57,418 nucleotides of DNA from a virus, in IMG/VR virus record IMGVR_UViG_3300030060_003000, positions 1,609 through 59,026 of that record; one strand, given 5' to 3'. The notes below the pieces were generated by a model. The model saw only the letters and a list, made by a program, of their open reading frames with translations. It ran no database searches and was not told the DNA's origin. Position numbers and translations under genes: made by a program. The first letter of the stretch is position 1. Every line of letters starts with the position of its first letter. This document shows, piece by piece, positions 28,008 through 37,563 of the stretch.

Positions 28008-28841
28008 TTATCCTAATTGTTTTTCAACAGATTTTAAAACTTCCATACCTTCATCAGTTTTAAACCAAGCGGCTAAAGCTGAATATGGATGTTCTTCAAA
28101 TGGAACGTTTAAAAGTTTTCTTCCGTTAGAAGTGTAAGATATTGTTCTTTGATCTGGTGAAAGTGTTAATATACCTTGCTCAACAGACTTAACACCTATA
28201 TTTCTAAGATAAATATTATCATCTTTCATTAAACTTAGAACTAAATTAGGTTTTTGTCTAGCTAATACTAGTATATCTCTTTTAAGCTCCTTAGAACTTA
28301 AACCAGATACCTTAGAACCAACCTCTGCTCGCATGATAGCCTCAACCATATCTATATCCATGTTTCTAGCAGCGATCATAGCGTCTAACTGTACATCCAT
28401 AACTTCTAAGTCATCTATAGCTGTTTCTCTATCTTTAATCTCTTCCCATAACTTATCAGCTAAAGGGTGATATATAGATAAAAACTTTTGAACCATAATT
28501 TTGTTTTTAGGAACATTTAACACTCCGTGTCTAAAAACTATTCTAGCTGGTCTTACTTGTCCTTTAAACTCGTCTACAAAAGGTGTGTTTTGATTTGCTG
28601 TTAATGCAATTTCTCTTTCATAACCTTTTTCTTCATCAAAATAGTATTTTCCTTTAGCACTAACGTGGTAAGATAAAGGTTTTAAACCATCTTTTAATAC
28701 GTAAACTCTGTCTTTAATTTCCCAACCATCAATTACTCTAGTAGTTGGTTCTTTTCTTTTTGGTTGTTTTACAACCGGTGGTGCTTCCATTACTGGAGTT
28801 TCTACAGGCACCTCTGTTTTCGTTTCTTGTTTTTTTGCCAT
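28008..28841 (-). CDS. Capsid-adjacent conserved phage protein
   Basis: A 277-residue protein with a Pro/Glu/Lys-rich N-terminal tail (to ~35), a beta domain (TRVIDGWEIKDRVYVL...YYFDEEKGYEREIAL), then a helical region (KLWEEIKDRETAIDDLEVMD ... SSKELKRDILVLARQKPNLV) and a final segment SYTSNGRKLLNVPFEEHPYS. It is the first gene after the capsid terminator, between capsid and ring genes, and so likely belongs to the head or head-tail interface. I do not recognise the family. The A/T-only leader (ATATATTATGG) shows no Shine-Dalgarno. Confidence 0.6.
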   Translation of the reverse strand: MAKKQETKTEVPVETPVMEAPPVVKQPKRKEPTTRVIDGWEIKDRVYVLKDGLKPLSYHVSAKGKYYFDEEKGYEREIALTANQNTPFVDEFKGQVRPARIVFRHGVLNVPKNKIMVQKFLSIYHPLADKLWEEIKDRETAIDDLEVMDVQLDAMIAARNMDIDMVEAIMRAEVGSKVSGLSSKELKRDILVLARQKPNLVLSLMKDDNIYLRNIGVKSVEQGILTLSPDQRTISYTSNGRKLLNVPFEEHPYSALAAWFKTDEGMEVLKSVEKQLG

Positions 28842-28866
28842 AATATATAATATAATTTAATAAGTT

Positions 28867-28898
28867 AAAAAAAAGGGGAGGAGTTTTCCTCCCCTTTT
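28867..28898 (-). terminator. Intrinsic terminator after the major capsid gene
   Basis: A perfect 12-base-pair inverted repeat (AAAAGGGGAGGA at 28871-28882 and its complement at 28887-28898) with a four-base loop, followed on the minus strand by eight T (complement of 28867-28874). It starts about 22 bases past the capsid gene stop. It is the strongest intrinsic terminator that I see in the window and would raise capsid mRNA relative to the genes downstream. Confidence 0.92.
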
Positions 28899-28920
28899 AA
28901 AGTTAATGTGAGCTATTAGC

Positions 28921-30468
28921 TTAGTTAAATGCTCCGTTTCCAACTCCTTTTAATAATACAAAGTTGTTAGCTCCTTGTACTACTAAACATCTTTCAGATA
29001 AGAAGTGCATCTCCATTGCATCTAAATCAGAAGTAACAGCACCAACTGAACCAGTAGTCCAAGTTTTGTACTTTCTACTTTCCATGTTAGAAGCTCTGTA
29101 TCTTACATGTAAGAATGGTCTCTTTAGGTTTTTACCTAAATTTTGATCATATACAGAAGAAACTCCTGCTGGTATCATAACACCAGTAATTGCAGCATCT
29201 CCTGCTTTAGTGTTAATTAAACCTCTTGTTGCGTGATCGTTTAGGTATTTAAAGTCAGACTTATAGAAGTCATAAGAACCTCTTCTAAATCCAGAGAAAC
29301 CTAAGTTTAATGCCATGTCAGCGTCGTTGTTAAATACTCCAAAAGAAGTACCTCTACCACCATGTACATTAGCAACCGCACCACTAGCAACACCACCATT
29401 AGCACCTGCTAACATATCATCAATGTTTAGAGCAACGTTTCTGTTTAAGAACATCATGTTCTCTTCAATAGCACCTTGCTTGTCAAGCTCTGCAATAATG
29501 TCATCAAATTCTTGTAAAGCAACTTGATGAGAAGGAGAACCATCTAAAGCATCAGAGATATTACCTCTATCTGCTAAAGCAGCCCAAAGACCTTCAGTAC
29601 CGTTAAAGTTACCACCTTGGTGAGCACCTGCTATAGGAGCTGAAGTCAATGTTGACTCCATCATCGCCATCTCTAAGTAGTCAGAGAATCTAGCTTTAGT
29701 ATCACCAGAAGCTTTTAAGTACCACATGTAACCTGATTGACCTTCTTCACCAGAAACTTCAACCCAACCGATTTGAGCAGCATCAGATCCAGAGATCTCA
29801 TACTTATCTTTTAATATGATTGGTTTGTTAGTTCTAGATTTGAATACTGGCTTATTAGCACCTGCTCTTCCTTCAGTTCCTTTTGCATATTCAGAACCAT
29901 AAACCATTACGTGAACATCTTGGTTTTCTGCAAGACTACCAGAAGCGATGTTACCACCATCATAACGTTTCCAAGAAACCTCACCATTTGCAGTACCAGT
30001 ACCAGAAGCAGCTACCGCAGTAACATAACCTCTTGTTACTGAATCAGCATCAGCTACTAATATCATGTCACCTGGACGTATACCGTGAAGAACAGCAGTA
30101 GTTGTACTAGTTACAGAGTTACCATCAGCATCTGTAGTACCAGCATCAAATGCTAATACACCTAAAGTTACAGTTCCACCGTTTGCTTTTAACTTAACAT
30201 CTTTATATGATAAGTGTAATCTACCTTGCTCAGACCAAATTACTTGGTCAGCAGTCATAGACTCTTCAGCCCCAACTTGTGATAAGAAACCTGAGATAGT
30301 TCTGTTTCCAAAAATCTCAGCTTCTTTCTCCATTAGGTCTGGTAAATATTGTTGCGCCCAATTCGCACTATTTGCACCTGCGTCAGCAAAGTCAATATAG
30401 TTTGAAGCAAGCGTTTGTTTTTGAGGAGCGGCAGTTAATCTACCGTCCACAACACCTGTTACAGCCAT
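28921..30468 (-). CDS. Major capsid protein (HK97-fold likely)
   Basis: A 515-residue protein. Evidence is position (just after the portal and scaffold genes, before a strong terminator), size, Gly/Ala-rich balanced composition and codon use with few rare codons. The N-terminus (NYIDFADAGANSANWAQQYL, then PDLMEKEAEIFGNRTISGFL) resembles an N-arm, and the middle holds an inserted beta domain (VLHGIRPGDMILVADADSVT). The last part, FLHVRYRASNMESRKYKTWT...DAMEMHFLSERCLVVQGANN, looks like a P-domain/A-domain core. No obvious protease site is seen. Assignment is by context; the exact lineage is not determined. Confidence 0.85.
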   Translation of the reverse strand: MAVTGVVDGRLTAAPQKQTLASNYIDFADAGANSANWAQQYLPDLMEKEAEIFGNRTISGFLSQVGAEESMTADQVIWSEQGRLHLSYKDVKLKANGGTVTLGVLAFDAGTTDADGNSVTSTTTAVLHGIRPGDMILVADADSVTRGYVTAVAASGTGTANGEVSWKRYDGGNIASGSLAENQDVHVMVYGSEYAKGTEGRAGANKPVFKSRTNKPIILKDKYEISGSDAAQIGWVEVSGEEGQSGYMWYLKASGDTKARFSDYLEMAMMESTLTSAPIAGAHQGGNFNGTEGLWAALADRGNISDALDGSPSHQVALQEFDDIIAELDKQGAIEENMMFLNRNVALNIDDMLAGANGGVASGAVANVHGGRGTSFGVFNNDADMALNLGFSGFRRGSYDFYKSDFKYLNDHATRGLINTKAGDAAITGVMIPAGVSSVYDQNLGKNLKRPFLHVRYRASNMESRKYKTWTTGSVGAVTSDLDAMEMHFLSERCLVVQGANNFVLLKGVGNGAFN

Positions 30469-30492
30469 AATTTTAAATTTTTAAATTAATAT

Positions 30493-31638
30493 TTAGTTTC
30501 GTTTTTTAATTCTTAGCTTCATATCACTAGAATCTTCACCTAAAACCCTAAACTTAATACCTCCTTCACCTTCATAAACTTTATGAGACTCTCTAGATGT
30601 GTTAATGTTCTTAGATTCAGCAACCGATTGCTTTACAGCATCAGTTTTGCCTTGTTCATAGAAATGTTTCGCTATTGCATCAGGATTCATAGCTGTGAAT
30701 AATGATTTGTGATAACCAGCAGCATCGCTCATCAAACCATCGTTTAGGAACTTCCCAACGAAATTGTTAATATCAACTTGCTTGTTTTTCACCGCGTCAA
30801 CATCTGTAATATTGTATTTAATCTTTTTATCACCTACGTTAAACTCAAAACCGTTAAAGTTTTTAAAAACTTCATCTGTTTTATTTAAAAAGGTTTTTTG
30901 TTGATTTTCTACAGTTTTTACATTTTGCTCTTCTTCCTGATTGTACCTATTAAAGAACTCAATTGCTTTTTGTTGCTCGCCTGTAAGCTTGCCTCCAGCT
31001 TTGATTTCTTTATAGTATTTGGATTTAGACTCTTCCAAGTGAGCTTTAGCCTCAGCAACTTGCTCTTTTAAGGCTATTTTTTTTCTTTTTACTTCTTTTT
31101 CACTATCAGACTCTTCGTCATATGAAAAATTTTCTTCAAGTAAAAAGTTAATTTCTTCGTGATTTAGATGTGGTTTTGTTTGTTTATAGTAATCGGACAA
31201 AACTTCAGAGTCGTCCATTTCTTCTATATTCTTATTCAACATCATGTAATCTTCTAAGCCACCACCGGTTTCTTCCATAAACTCCATCAATTTTTGTAAG
31301 TTTTCTGGAAGATCAACTACCTCGTCTACTGTAGTCTCTTCTTGTGTTTGGGTTTCCGGCTGTACTTCTTCTTGTTCTTGTGTGGTCCCGGTGTCCTCGG
31401 GTTGAACATTCTCAACGATTCCTCCTTCGTCAGTATTATTTTCTGTAAGTTCTGCTGTGGTTTCATTTTCTTTTTCTGGTTCTGGTTCTACTGGTATTTT
31501 TGTTAAATCTATTTTTATATCACCATCTTCATTTATCGATACTGGTGATTCTTCTTGTTTTTCTTCAACCTGAGGTTCTGTAGTTTGCTCTACAGTTTCT
31601 TGTGTAGCCTCTTCAGCTACGTTTTCGTTTTCTTCCAT
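30493..31638 (-). CDS. Scaffold-like acidic protein
   Basis: A 381-residue protein. Residues 1-125 are extremely rich in Glu, Gln and Thr and surely disordered. Residues ~125-260 are helical with coiled-coil character (KIALKEQVAEAKAHLEESKS). The C-terminus turns basic (SSDMKLRIKKRN), as in scaffolds that bind capsid protein by a positively charged end. It lies between portal and major capsid genes, the standard scaffold place. No protease motif is seen. The scaffold role is inferred from context and composition and is quite likely. Confidence 0.75.
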   Translation of the reverse strand: MEENENVAEEATQETVEQTTEPQVEEKQEESPVSINEDGDIKIDLTKIPVEPEPEKENETTAELTENNTDEGGIVENVQPEDTGTTQEQEEVQPETQTQEETTVDEVVDLPENLQKLMEFMEETGGGLEDYMMLNKNIEEMDDSEVLSDYYKQTKPHLNHEEINFLLEENFSYDEESDSEKEVKRKKIALKEQVAEAKAHLEESKSKYYKEIKAGGKLTGEQQKAIEFFNRYNQEEEQNVKTVENQQKTFLNKTDEVFKNFNGFEFNVGDKKIKYNITDVDAVKNKQVDINNFVGKFLNDGLMSDAAGYHKSLFTAMNPDAIAKHFYEQGKTDAVKQSVAESKNINTSRESHKVYEGEGGIKFRVLGEDSSDMKLRIKKRN

Positions 31639-31658
31639 GATATAATATTATTAAATAA

Positions 31659-34004
31659 TTAGTTTTCTGTTAAACCGCCCATACTTAAACCCTGGCCCAT
31701 AGTGTCGTTACCAGCTGATTCAAATTTAGCTTGTTCTCTTTGATCTTTACGATCTTCTTTCATTGCATCACCTTTCATTCTAGCTTCTGACTCCATGCCT
31801 TTTAACTTTTGGTTAATTTCAAACTCATGATCCATAAGTTTTCTTTTTAATGCAGCCTCTTCTTTAAGGTATTGTATTTTCATTTCTGTTTTCGCTTTTT
31901 CAAGCTCGATGTCAGATTGTACGTTAGCTTGTTTTTCTTGTATTTTAGCTTGTGAAGCAGCTTGTGCAGCTTGTTGATTTGTTTGAGATTGCATCTGCAT
32001 GTTTCTTTCACTCATCTTCTGATCTCTTTCCATTTTCTTTTTCCTACGTATTTTCAACATCTGATTAGCCATCTTTAGATTTTTAATCTCACGTAAATCA
32101 ATAGCATCATCTAAATCAATTAGTTTTTGCTGTATGGCCATTTGAATATTGTTTTCAAGCACTTGTTTTTCTTCTTCATCTGGTTGTAAGCTTATAAATA
32201 TACCAAAATCATACAAATGTAATTCTGACATTTCTTTTAGCGTAGCAACGTTATGAGCACCTATAGCTTGTATAAAAGCATCTCTAGTTGGTGAATACTC
32301 TACAATATCAGAAATTCTTAATGATAATTGCTCTGCAGTTTCTACAGTTAAATAAAGTGAAGCATCTAACACGTGTCTTGTTGCAACATTAGAATTTGCT
32401 GCAGCTAATTTTTGTATACCTACTAATGATCTAGAATCTGGCGTTGAAGCATCTCTAGCTTCATTTAAACCGGTTACGTCTCTAATCATTTGTAGATAGT
32501 AGTTATAGTTACCTATAAGTGCTTGTAATTTATTACCTGCGCCAGCTCCATTTGATATTTCTTGTATAGGTATTTTACCCGGGTTTTGATCACCATCACC
32601 AGTAAATGATCTACCAACAACAGAACCAGTTTGGAAAAACATATTTAAAGCTTCTTGAGCGTTGTAATTCGTTCCATTACCCAAATCAACTTCTGCTAAA
32701 CCATCTATATCTAAATAAACACCATCTGGCACCATTCTAGATAATACTTGTTGTAATTTAAGATGTGTCAACTGAATCATATCAGCAAAACCAGTAATTC
32801 TACTAACTAAACTTTCTATTCTACCATTATACATTTTAGGAGCAACAATAGAATAATTCATTTTTACTTTGTTAAAATCACTCTTTGTTCTCATCATGTT
32901 ATCGGCTTTTTGCCACTTTAACAACTTGTCAGTACCTAAAACTAATACACCTTCAAACAAACACTCAACAGATCTTTGTAATCTAGAGTAATCAGCTGCA
33001 TCAGCTGGTGGTTTAAAAGTGTCATCTCTACGTATAGATTTTTCTGCTCCAGAATTTAATTTTTTAACTTTATAAACATCATTCATATATGTTTTATAGT
33101 TAAAATATAGTACAGCAACTTTATTTTTATCGTTGTTACCATATATTCCTATACCATGCCTATTTGTATATTTAGATCTTATATCTTTTAATTCAAACTC
33201 ATCTAAATGTGGAAACTCTTTAGCTAATTCATTTATAGGTATATATTTAACCTCACCACAGTAATATATGTCATCAAAATAAGGTGAATCTGTATAAGAA
33301 TAAACTAAGTTAGCTGGATCAACATATTCAACTTTAGCACCTTCAGACCAGTTAAATGTTGTTTTTGTAGCTGCAATACCTAACACGGTTAAATCTTCTA
33401 AGCATCTTCTTCTTGTAAGATCATATCTACTACCTTCCATTAATACGTTTATAGCTTGCTCGTTTGCTAATTCAACTTCTTGCTTATATGTTAGTTGCAT
33501 GTGCAAACCTAACTCTTCTTCAGTTTCAGGTAAAGTTTCCGGATCGTTTTTGTAAAGATCTATATTAAACTGTTGTTTTGCTTGATCGTTAAAACTTTTG
33601 GTTCTCATATCTTTTAAGATACTTTCCATATAATCTGTCCTTTTTGCTACACCATAAGGATCTTGTGAATAAGCTTTTATATCATATGATCTATTTGCCA
33701 TACCATTAACTACTATATCAACAAACTTAGGTATAATAGGAACTGGTGTCCAGTCTAAATTAAGATAAGACAAATCACCGTTAATAGATAATTCATCTTT
33801 ATATTTTTGTATTGATTGTTCTCCTCTAGCGTATAATCTTAAATTGTGATACTTTCTTTGTGATTGATTGGCTCTATTTTGAGCAGGCCCATCAAACCAT
33901 TCTAGCTCTATAGCTTTTGCTACTTTCAAACCATACTCTGTAGTGATTTTTTCTAAATCACTAACAACTTGAGAAGGAAAATTTGTATGTACAGACTCTG
34001 CCAT
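31659..34004 (-). CDS. Portal protein
   Basis: A 781-residue protein immediately downstream of the large terminase gene (TAATATG junction). The central region (WTPVPIIPKFVDIVVNGMAN ... AINVLMEGSRYDLTRRRCLE ... AATKTTFNWSEGAKVEYVDP) and the long helical tract before residue 560 (ISNGAGAGNKLQALIGNYNY, then YLQMIRDVTGLNEARDAST) match the wing-stem-crown layout of podovirus portals. The C-terminal ~130 residues are a Gln/Lys/Glu-rich coiled coil (barrel-like). Length suits portals with an extended barrel. Confidence is high from position and motif pattern. Confidence 0.85.
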   Translation of the reverse strand: MAESVHTNFPSQVVSDLEKITTEYGLKVAKAIELEWFDGPAQNRANQSQRKYHNLRLYARGEQSIQKYKDELSINGDLSYLNLDWTPVPIIPKFVDIVVNGMANRSYDIKAYSQDPYGVAKRTDYMESILKDMRTKSFNDQAKQQFNIDLYKNDPETLPETEEELGLHMQLTYKQEVELANEQAINVLMEGSRYDLTRRRCLEDLTVLGIAATKTTFNWSEGAKVEYVDPANLVYSYTDSPYFDDIYYCGEVKYIPINELAKEFPHLDEFELKDIRSKYTNRHGIGIYGNNDKNKVAVLYFNYKTYMNDVYKVKKLNSGAEKSIRRDDTFKPPADAADYSRLQRSVECLFEGVLVLGTDKLLKWQKADNMMRTKSDFNKVKMNYSIVAPKMYNGRIESLVSRITGFADMIQLTHLKLQQVLSRMVPDGVYLDIDGLAEVDLGNGTNYNAQEALNMFFQTGSVVGRSFTGDGDQNPGKIPIQEISNGAGAGNKLQALIGNYNYYLQMIRDVTGLNEARDASTPDSRSLVGIQKLAAANSNVATRHVLDASLYLTVETAEQLSLRISDIVEYSPTRDAFIQAIGAHNVATLKEMSELHLYDFGIFISLQPDEEEKQVLENNIQMAIQQKLIDLDDAIDLREIKNLKMANQMLKIRRKKKMERDQKMSERNMQMQSQTNQQAAQAASQAKIQEKQANVQSDIELEKAKTEMKIQYLKEEAALKRKLMDHEFEINQKLKGMESEARMKGDAMKEDRKDQREQAKFESAGNDTMGQGLSMGGLTEN

Positions 34005-34005
34005 A

Positions 34006-36222
34006 TTATCGTTTAATTATTTTTGAATTTGATCCTCTATTGTTGTACCGAGCAATACTTATATCGATACTTTTTCTTTCTATCTTTGCATTTGGTGCAT
34101 ATAAGTGTCTATTGCAAGCCATTATAGCTAATCCAGAACTTATTGTTGCATCATACTTTGTTCTTTTGTTTATGTCAAATTTACTCCAATCATTTAAAGT
34201 ATTATTGAAGTACATATTTCCATAATTGCCCTCGCTTGTTTCTCCTACTTTTTCTTGTATATACATTTCAATTGCAGCAGCGTGAGCTTGTTTAATATCT
34301 TCTGAAGTATTTGGTATACCTCCTATTTCTTTTTCAGTAGTTGATAGTTTATTCCAAACTTTATCTGGTCTATTCATGCTAAAACCTCGATAACCTCTTC
34401 TTCTCATATAATATAATAATCTTGGTTTATTGTTCTCACATAAAAGAGGCATACCATAAAATACCAAAGCACATAAAACATCTTCAAAAAACATATCAGC
34501 TGTTTGTGGTCTAGCTATATATTCTAAAAAAAATTGTGCAGGCGGTGCATCTTCCATACTAAATTTAGTTAAACCATGTAAAGCACCTTTTGAACCTTGA
34601 CCGTCTACTGTTCCTGATATATCGTATGAGTCACAACCAAAAGCACCCACGTGTTCGTTGCCAGGATATTTAATACCATTCTTAATTACAACTTTATTTT
34701 GTAAATGAGAAGGTGGAACCCAACTAACTTTAAACCTACCTTTTGGATTTGGATAAAACATTACTGTTGAATCTTTTACACCGTTTAACCATTGAAAACT
34801 ACCGGTTGTAACTCCTAAAGTATTTCCTAAACCTTCGTTATAATCTATTTGTTGATATAATTTTACTAAGTTAAATATTGAATTTTTTGACTCATCTCTA
34901 AAAGCATGCTCTGTTGTTCTTGGAAACTGTCTGTAAAATTCATTTAAAGCATCTTGATCTGACTTTAATCCATCAACTTCATTTTGCCAACTATCTATTA
35001 CACCAACATCTATTAACTCTCCGTGTGGGTCGAATACATCGACGTCAGGCGTATTAAATACAGGAAGTCCGTGCTCGTCAATAAATCCTTCGTAGTTCCA
35101 TTCCATTGGGATAAACAAAGAGTACAAACCAGACTTCGTTTGACCATTTCTATTTCTTTCTGTGACGTCTGAGCTGTTATATAGTTTTTTGAAATTGTCT
35201 CCACCTTTATCTAATGCGTTTGAAGTCGAGCCCATCATACATTTACCTATAATCCTACTACCTAATCGTAAACATGTTTTTGTAACCCTCCAGTTATTTA
35301 AAATATTATCGGGTCTTTCCCACTTACCACTTTCATCGTGTACTAGTAATGCTAGTTTTTCACCATCATAACTATTATCGCCAGTATTTTTCCAGTCTAT
35401 TGTTGTATCTAAACCTGCTAAATCTTCAAGCTTTTCATTAGCTGTTATTTTCTTTCTTGTAAACTTACTAGCTGGTACTCTATACGCCAACTCTGTTTTT
35501 GGTCTATCCATACCATCTTGAATAGGTTTAAAAAAGAAAGGATAATTAATACTAATTGGCACTACTTTATCAGTAAACATTTTTTTAGCATCTGCACCTG
35601 ATTTAGATAATATTCCATACCTACTATCACTTGACATTGTTGCTAAATTAACAGTCTCTGCAGAACTCATAAAAGAAAATCCAGAACGACGATTTTTAAG
35701 GTAACACATACCATAACATCTTTTATCTGCTTTACAAGCTTCCCAGAATATAAAAAATAATCTGTTTGCTTCTCTAAAATCTGGTGCACCTACATCTATT
35801 TTACTCCACTGTAAGTACATATAATGAGTTCCTGGTAACCAAATTGCTTTATCGTTATTTGTAAACCAAAAACCTTCATCTCTTCTTCTAAACTCTTCGT
35901 CTATATAGTCAAACCATTGAGATTTATTTTCTTCAGGATAAGCTCTCCAGTCAAATATATTTTTAAGTCTTGATAGTTCTTTTGGATATTCAAATCTTTC
36001 CCACTTGTTTAGCTTGTTTTTGTACACTTGTTTTGGCACTTGTGGCAGTGCAATTCGCAAATTTTGTATTTCAAGTATTTCGCCGATTTTACCAGTTTTT
36101 GATATAACGACAATATCATGTTCTTTATTATATCCATAGTTCCATTTTTTACCACGATTCAAACGTGTTATTGTTGTTTTTTTTATAGGCTCTACAACCT
36201 TAACTAAATTTTGCTCGTACAT
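34006..36222 (-). CDS. terL: Large terminase subunit
   Basis: A 738-residue packaging motor ATPase/nuclease. The Walker A variant is YLKNRRSGFSFMSS (~175-187); Walker B with catalytic acid is LALLVHDESG (~290-299, D296, E297); the C-terminal RNase H-like nuclease begins GAFGCDSYDISGT (~527-538, D531) with further acids downstream. It uses ATP to drive DNA into the prohead and cuts the concatemer. No separate small terminase is recognised; the short genes at 36222 or 37237 are candidates. Its stop-start TAATATG junction couples it to the portal gene. Confidence 0.93.
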   Translation of the reverse strand: MYEQNLVKVVEPIKKTTITRLNRGKKWNYGYNKEHDIVVISKTGKIGEILEIQNLRIALPQVPKQVYKNKLNKWERFEYPKELSRLKNIFDWRAYPEENKSQWFDYIDEEFRRRDEGFWFTNNDKAIWLPGTHYMYLQWSKIDVGAPDFREANRLFFIFWEACKADKRCYGMCYLKNRRSGFSFMSSAETVNLATMSSDSRYGILSKSGADAKKMFTDKVVPISINYPFFFKPIQDGMDRPKTELAYRVPASKFTRKKITANEKLEDLAGLDTTIDWKNTGDNSYDGEKLALLVHDESGKWERPDNILNNWRVTKTCLRLGSRIIGKCMMGSTSNALDKGGDNFKKLYNSSDVTERNRNGQTKSGLYSLFIPMEWNYEGFIDEHGLPVFNTPDVDVFDPHGELIDVGVIDSWQNEVDGLKSDQDALNEFYRQFPRTTEHAFRDESKNSIFNLVKLYQQIDYNEGLGNTLGVTTGSFQWLNGVKDSTVMFYPNPKGRFKVSWVPPSHLQNKVVIKNGIKYPGNEHVGAFGCDSYDISGTVDGQGSKGALHGLTKFSMEDAPPAQFFLEYIARPQTADMFFEDVLCALVFYGMPLLCENNKPRLLYYMRRRGYRGFSMNRPDKVWNKLSTTEKEIGGIPNTSEDIKQAHAAAIEMYIQEKVGETSEGNYGNMYFNNTLNDWSKFDINKRTKYDATISSGLAIMACNRHLYAPNAKIERKSIDISIARYNNRGSNSKIIKR

Positions 36223-36497
36223 TACTTAGATCTACTTTCTGCGAATCCTCTAAAGACTTTTTCCTCTGTCTTTTCTTGTGTTTTACCCTCAAGCAAGTTT
36301 GCTTCTTCCTGAATTCTGTTAAGTATTTCAAATGCGTCAAATATAGCTAATTTTTTAGTAGCTGCGGCATTTTTTAATCTATCAGCTGATATATCATCAT
36401 CAGAATCTACAATAGGTTCTTTAGCAACTTTAATTAATTCATCAACTGCTCTTTGCCCAGCTTGGATTATATTCTTCTTCGTTTCCTTGATATTCAT
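36222..36497 (-). CDS. Short helical protein before terminase (small terminase candidate)
   Basis: A 91-residue, mostly helical protein: IIQAGQRAVDELIKVAKEPI, then acidic DSDDDISADRLKNAAATKKL, and FDAFEILNRIQEEANLLEGK. Its ATG lies 56 bases inside the end of the tandem GroES-like gene and its stop shares a base with the terminase start. A short helical protein beside TerL is the classic place of the small terminase, but no DNA-binding helix-turn-helix is evident. The start could be later, yet no better ATG is present. Confidence 0.65.
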   Translation of the reverse strand: MNIKETKKNIIQAGQRAVDELIKVAKEPIVDSDDDISADRLKNAAATKKLAIFDAFEILNRIQEEANLLEGKTQEKTEEKVFRGFAESRSK

Positions 36498-37032
36498 ATT
36501 TCAGTGTTATTAAATTTGATTTAACTCTATAGAGTCTTTGCCCATCTATTAAAAATTCGTATTGACCTCTTATTCTAAAACCAACTAAACTTCCTTTTTC
36601 AACAGTTCCGTCTGAAAACTTTATTATACCTATTGGTTTTTCTTTTTCCGCTGGGTTTAATTTGTTGTCTTCTTTTATTGGTTGTATAAAACAATAGCCT
36701 TTTAAAGGTTTCCATCCATCACCATTGTTGTAAGCAAATATTTGATCTGGACTAACAATATAAGTATCTTCGTTTATAAAGCCACTGCTATTTTTTTCTA
36801 TACCATATTGATTATACCATCTTCTAAAAACGTTGTGGTGTACAATTACAGTGTCTCCTTTTTTAATTTCAGACTCAAAACCAAGTGGAAGTTCTTTTAC
36901 AATAGCTTCTCTATTTATAAATTCGTGATTAGATATTTCAGAATTTAATATTAACTCTTTATCACCAATTTTTTTTATATTATTGTATCTTTCTCCTTTT
37001 GGTTTTACTACGTAATCCCAAATAGCCTTCAT
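36442..37032 (-). CDS. Tandem GroES-like cochaperonin protein
   Basis: A 196-residue protein with what appear to be two divergent GroES-like barrels. Repeat 1: MKAIWDYVVKP...ISNHEFINREAIVKELPLGF...KKGDTVIVHHNVFRRWYN...TYIVSPDQIFAY (residues 1-~103). Repeat 2: LKGYCFIQPI...PIGIIKFSD...KGSLVGFR...QYEFLIDGQRLYRVKSNLIT (~108-180). The GD(T/K)V(I/L) and final xDILA-like strand positions agree with GroES. A canonical GroES is encoded at 47230, next to GroEL. This second protein lies in the packaging block, so it may serve capsid or terminase folding. Family assignment moderate. Confidence 0.6.
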   Translation of the reverse strand: MKAIWDYVVKPKGERYNNIKKIGDKELILNSEISNHEFINREAIVKELPLGFESEIKKGDTVIVHHNVFRRWYNQYGIEKNSSGFINEDTYIVSPDQIFAYNNGDGWKPLKGYCFIQPIKEDNKLNPAEKEKPIGIIKFSDGTVEKGSLVGFRIRGQYEFLIDGQRLYRVKSNLITLKYEYQGNEEEYNPSWAKSS

Positions 37033-37256
37033 TATTTATATTCTAGATTATACTCTACAGATATAGCCATGTTTTTATTAAAATCTTTCCAAGGTATAAC
37101 TTCGTTTTGTTTTTTAATATAAACACTATATTTGTCTTTTTCTTCAAATATATCGCAGATGGTATGACCGCCATACACTTCTTGCCCAACGGCATAGTGC
37201 ATGGCGTCATTTTTATAATCTTTACCTATTGATATTTTACGAATCAGCTTGTCCAT
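37032..37256 (-). CDS. Conserved small phage protein
   Basis: A 74-residue protein: IRKISIGKDYKNDAMHYAVG, QEVYGGHTICDIFEEKDKYS, then VYIKKQNEVIPWKDFNKNMA and a final SVEYNLEY strand. It looks like a small beta barrel. I recall related proteins near terminase genes of marine phages but no function. Stop and start share one base with the GroES-like gene and the upstream gene overlaps its start by 20 bases, so it is firmly part of the packaging operon. Confidence 0.65.
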   Translation of the reverse strand: MDKLIRKISIGKDYKNDAMHYAVGQEVYGGHTICDIFEEKDKYSVYIKKQNEVIPWKDFNKNMAISVEYNLEYK

Positions 37257-37524
37257 TATTCTCGTATGTTAATGTACCTGTTCTTACATCAATATTAGCA
37301 TCTCCGTATTTATCTTGGAAATTAGCTTGCATAAGTTTTACCTCATCGTTAAGGCCAGCTAATCTATGTAACATATCATGCTCTGCAGCTCTTGTTCTGC
37401 CTATATTTAGGTGTATTGAATCTATATTTCTTACTAAAGCTTGAAGATCTTGTAATTCTTTTTCTTCTAGTTTTTCTGCTTTTACTTTAAGGTCTTTAAC
37501 CTTAGGTGTTTTTCTTTTTGCCAT
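37237..37524 (-). CDS. Small coiled-coil protein of the packaging operon
   Basis: A 95-residue protein with a basic N-terminus (MAKRKTPKVKDLKVKAEKLE) followed by a long coiled coil (EEKELQDLQALVRNIDSIHL ... AAEHDMLHRLAGLNDEVKLM) and a short beta hairpin (DVRTGTLTYEN). Small coiled-coil proteins of this type occur just before terminase genes in marine phages. A small-terminase or assembly role is possible, not proven. It is the first gene after the candidate promoter at 37564. Confidence 0.65.
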   Translation of the reverse strand: MAKRKTPKVKDLKVKAEKLEEKELQDLQALVRNIDSIHLNIGRTRAAEHDMLHRLAGLNDEVKLMQANFQDKYGDANIDVRTGTLTYENNGQADS

Positions 37525-37563
37525 TTTATTTAATTTAAGTTAATTTATTGTTATTTATCTAGT

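Noticed and set aside
28867-28898. Bidirectional terminator
   Set aside because: The plus strand lacks a T run of similar length after the stem (four T then AA), and no plus-strand genes are present here.
36442-36497. Programmed frameshift joining the GroES-like and short helical genes
   Set aside because: There is a 56-base overlap but no slippery heptamer or clear downstream structure; the second frame has its own ATG.
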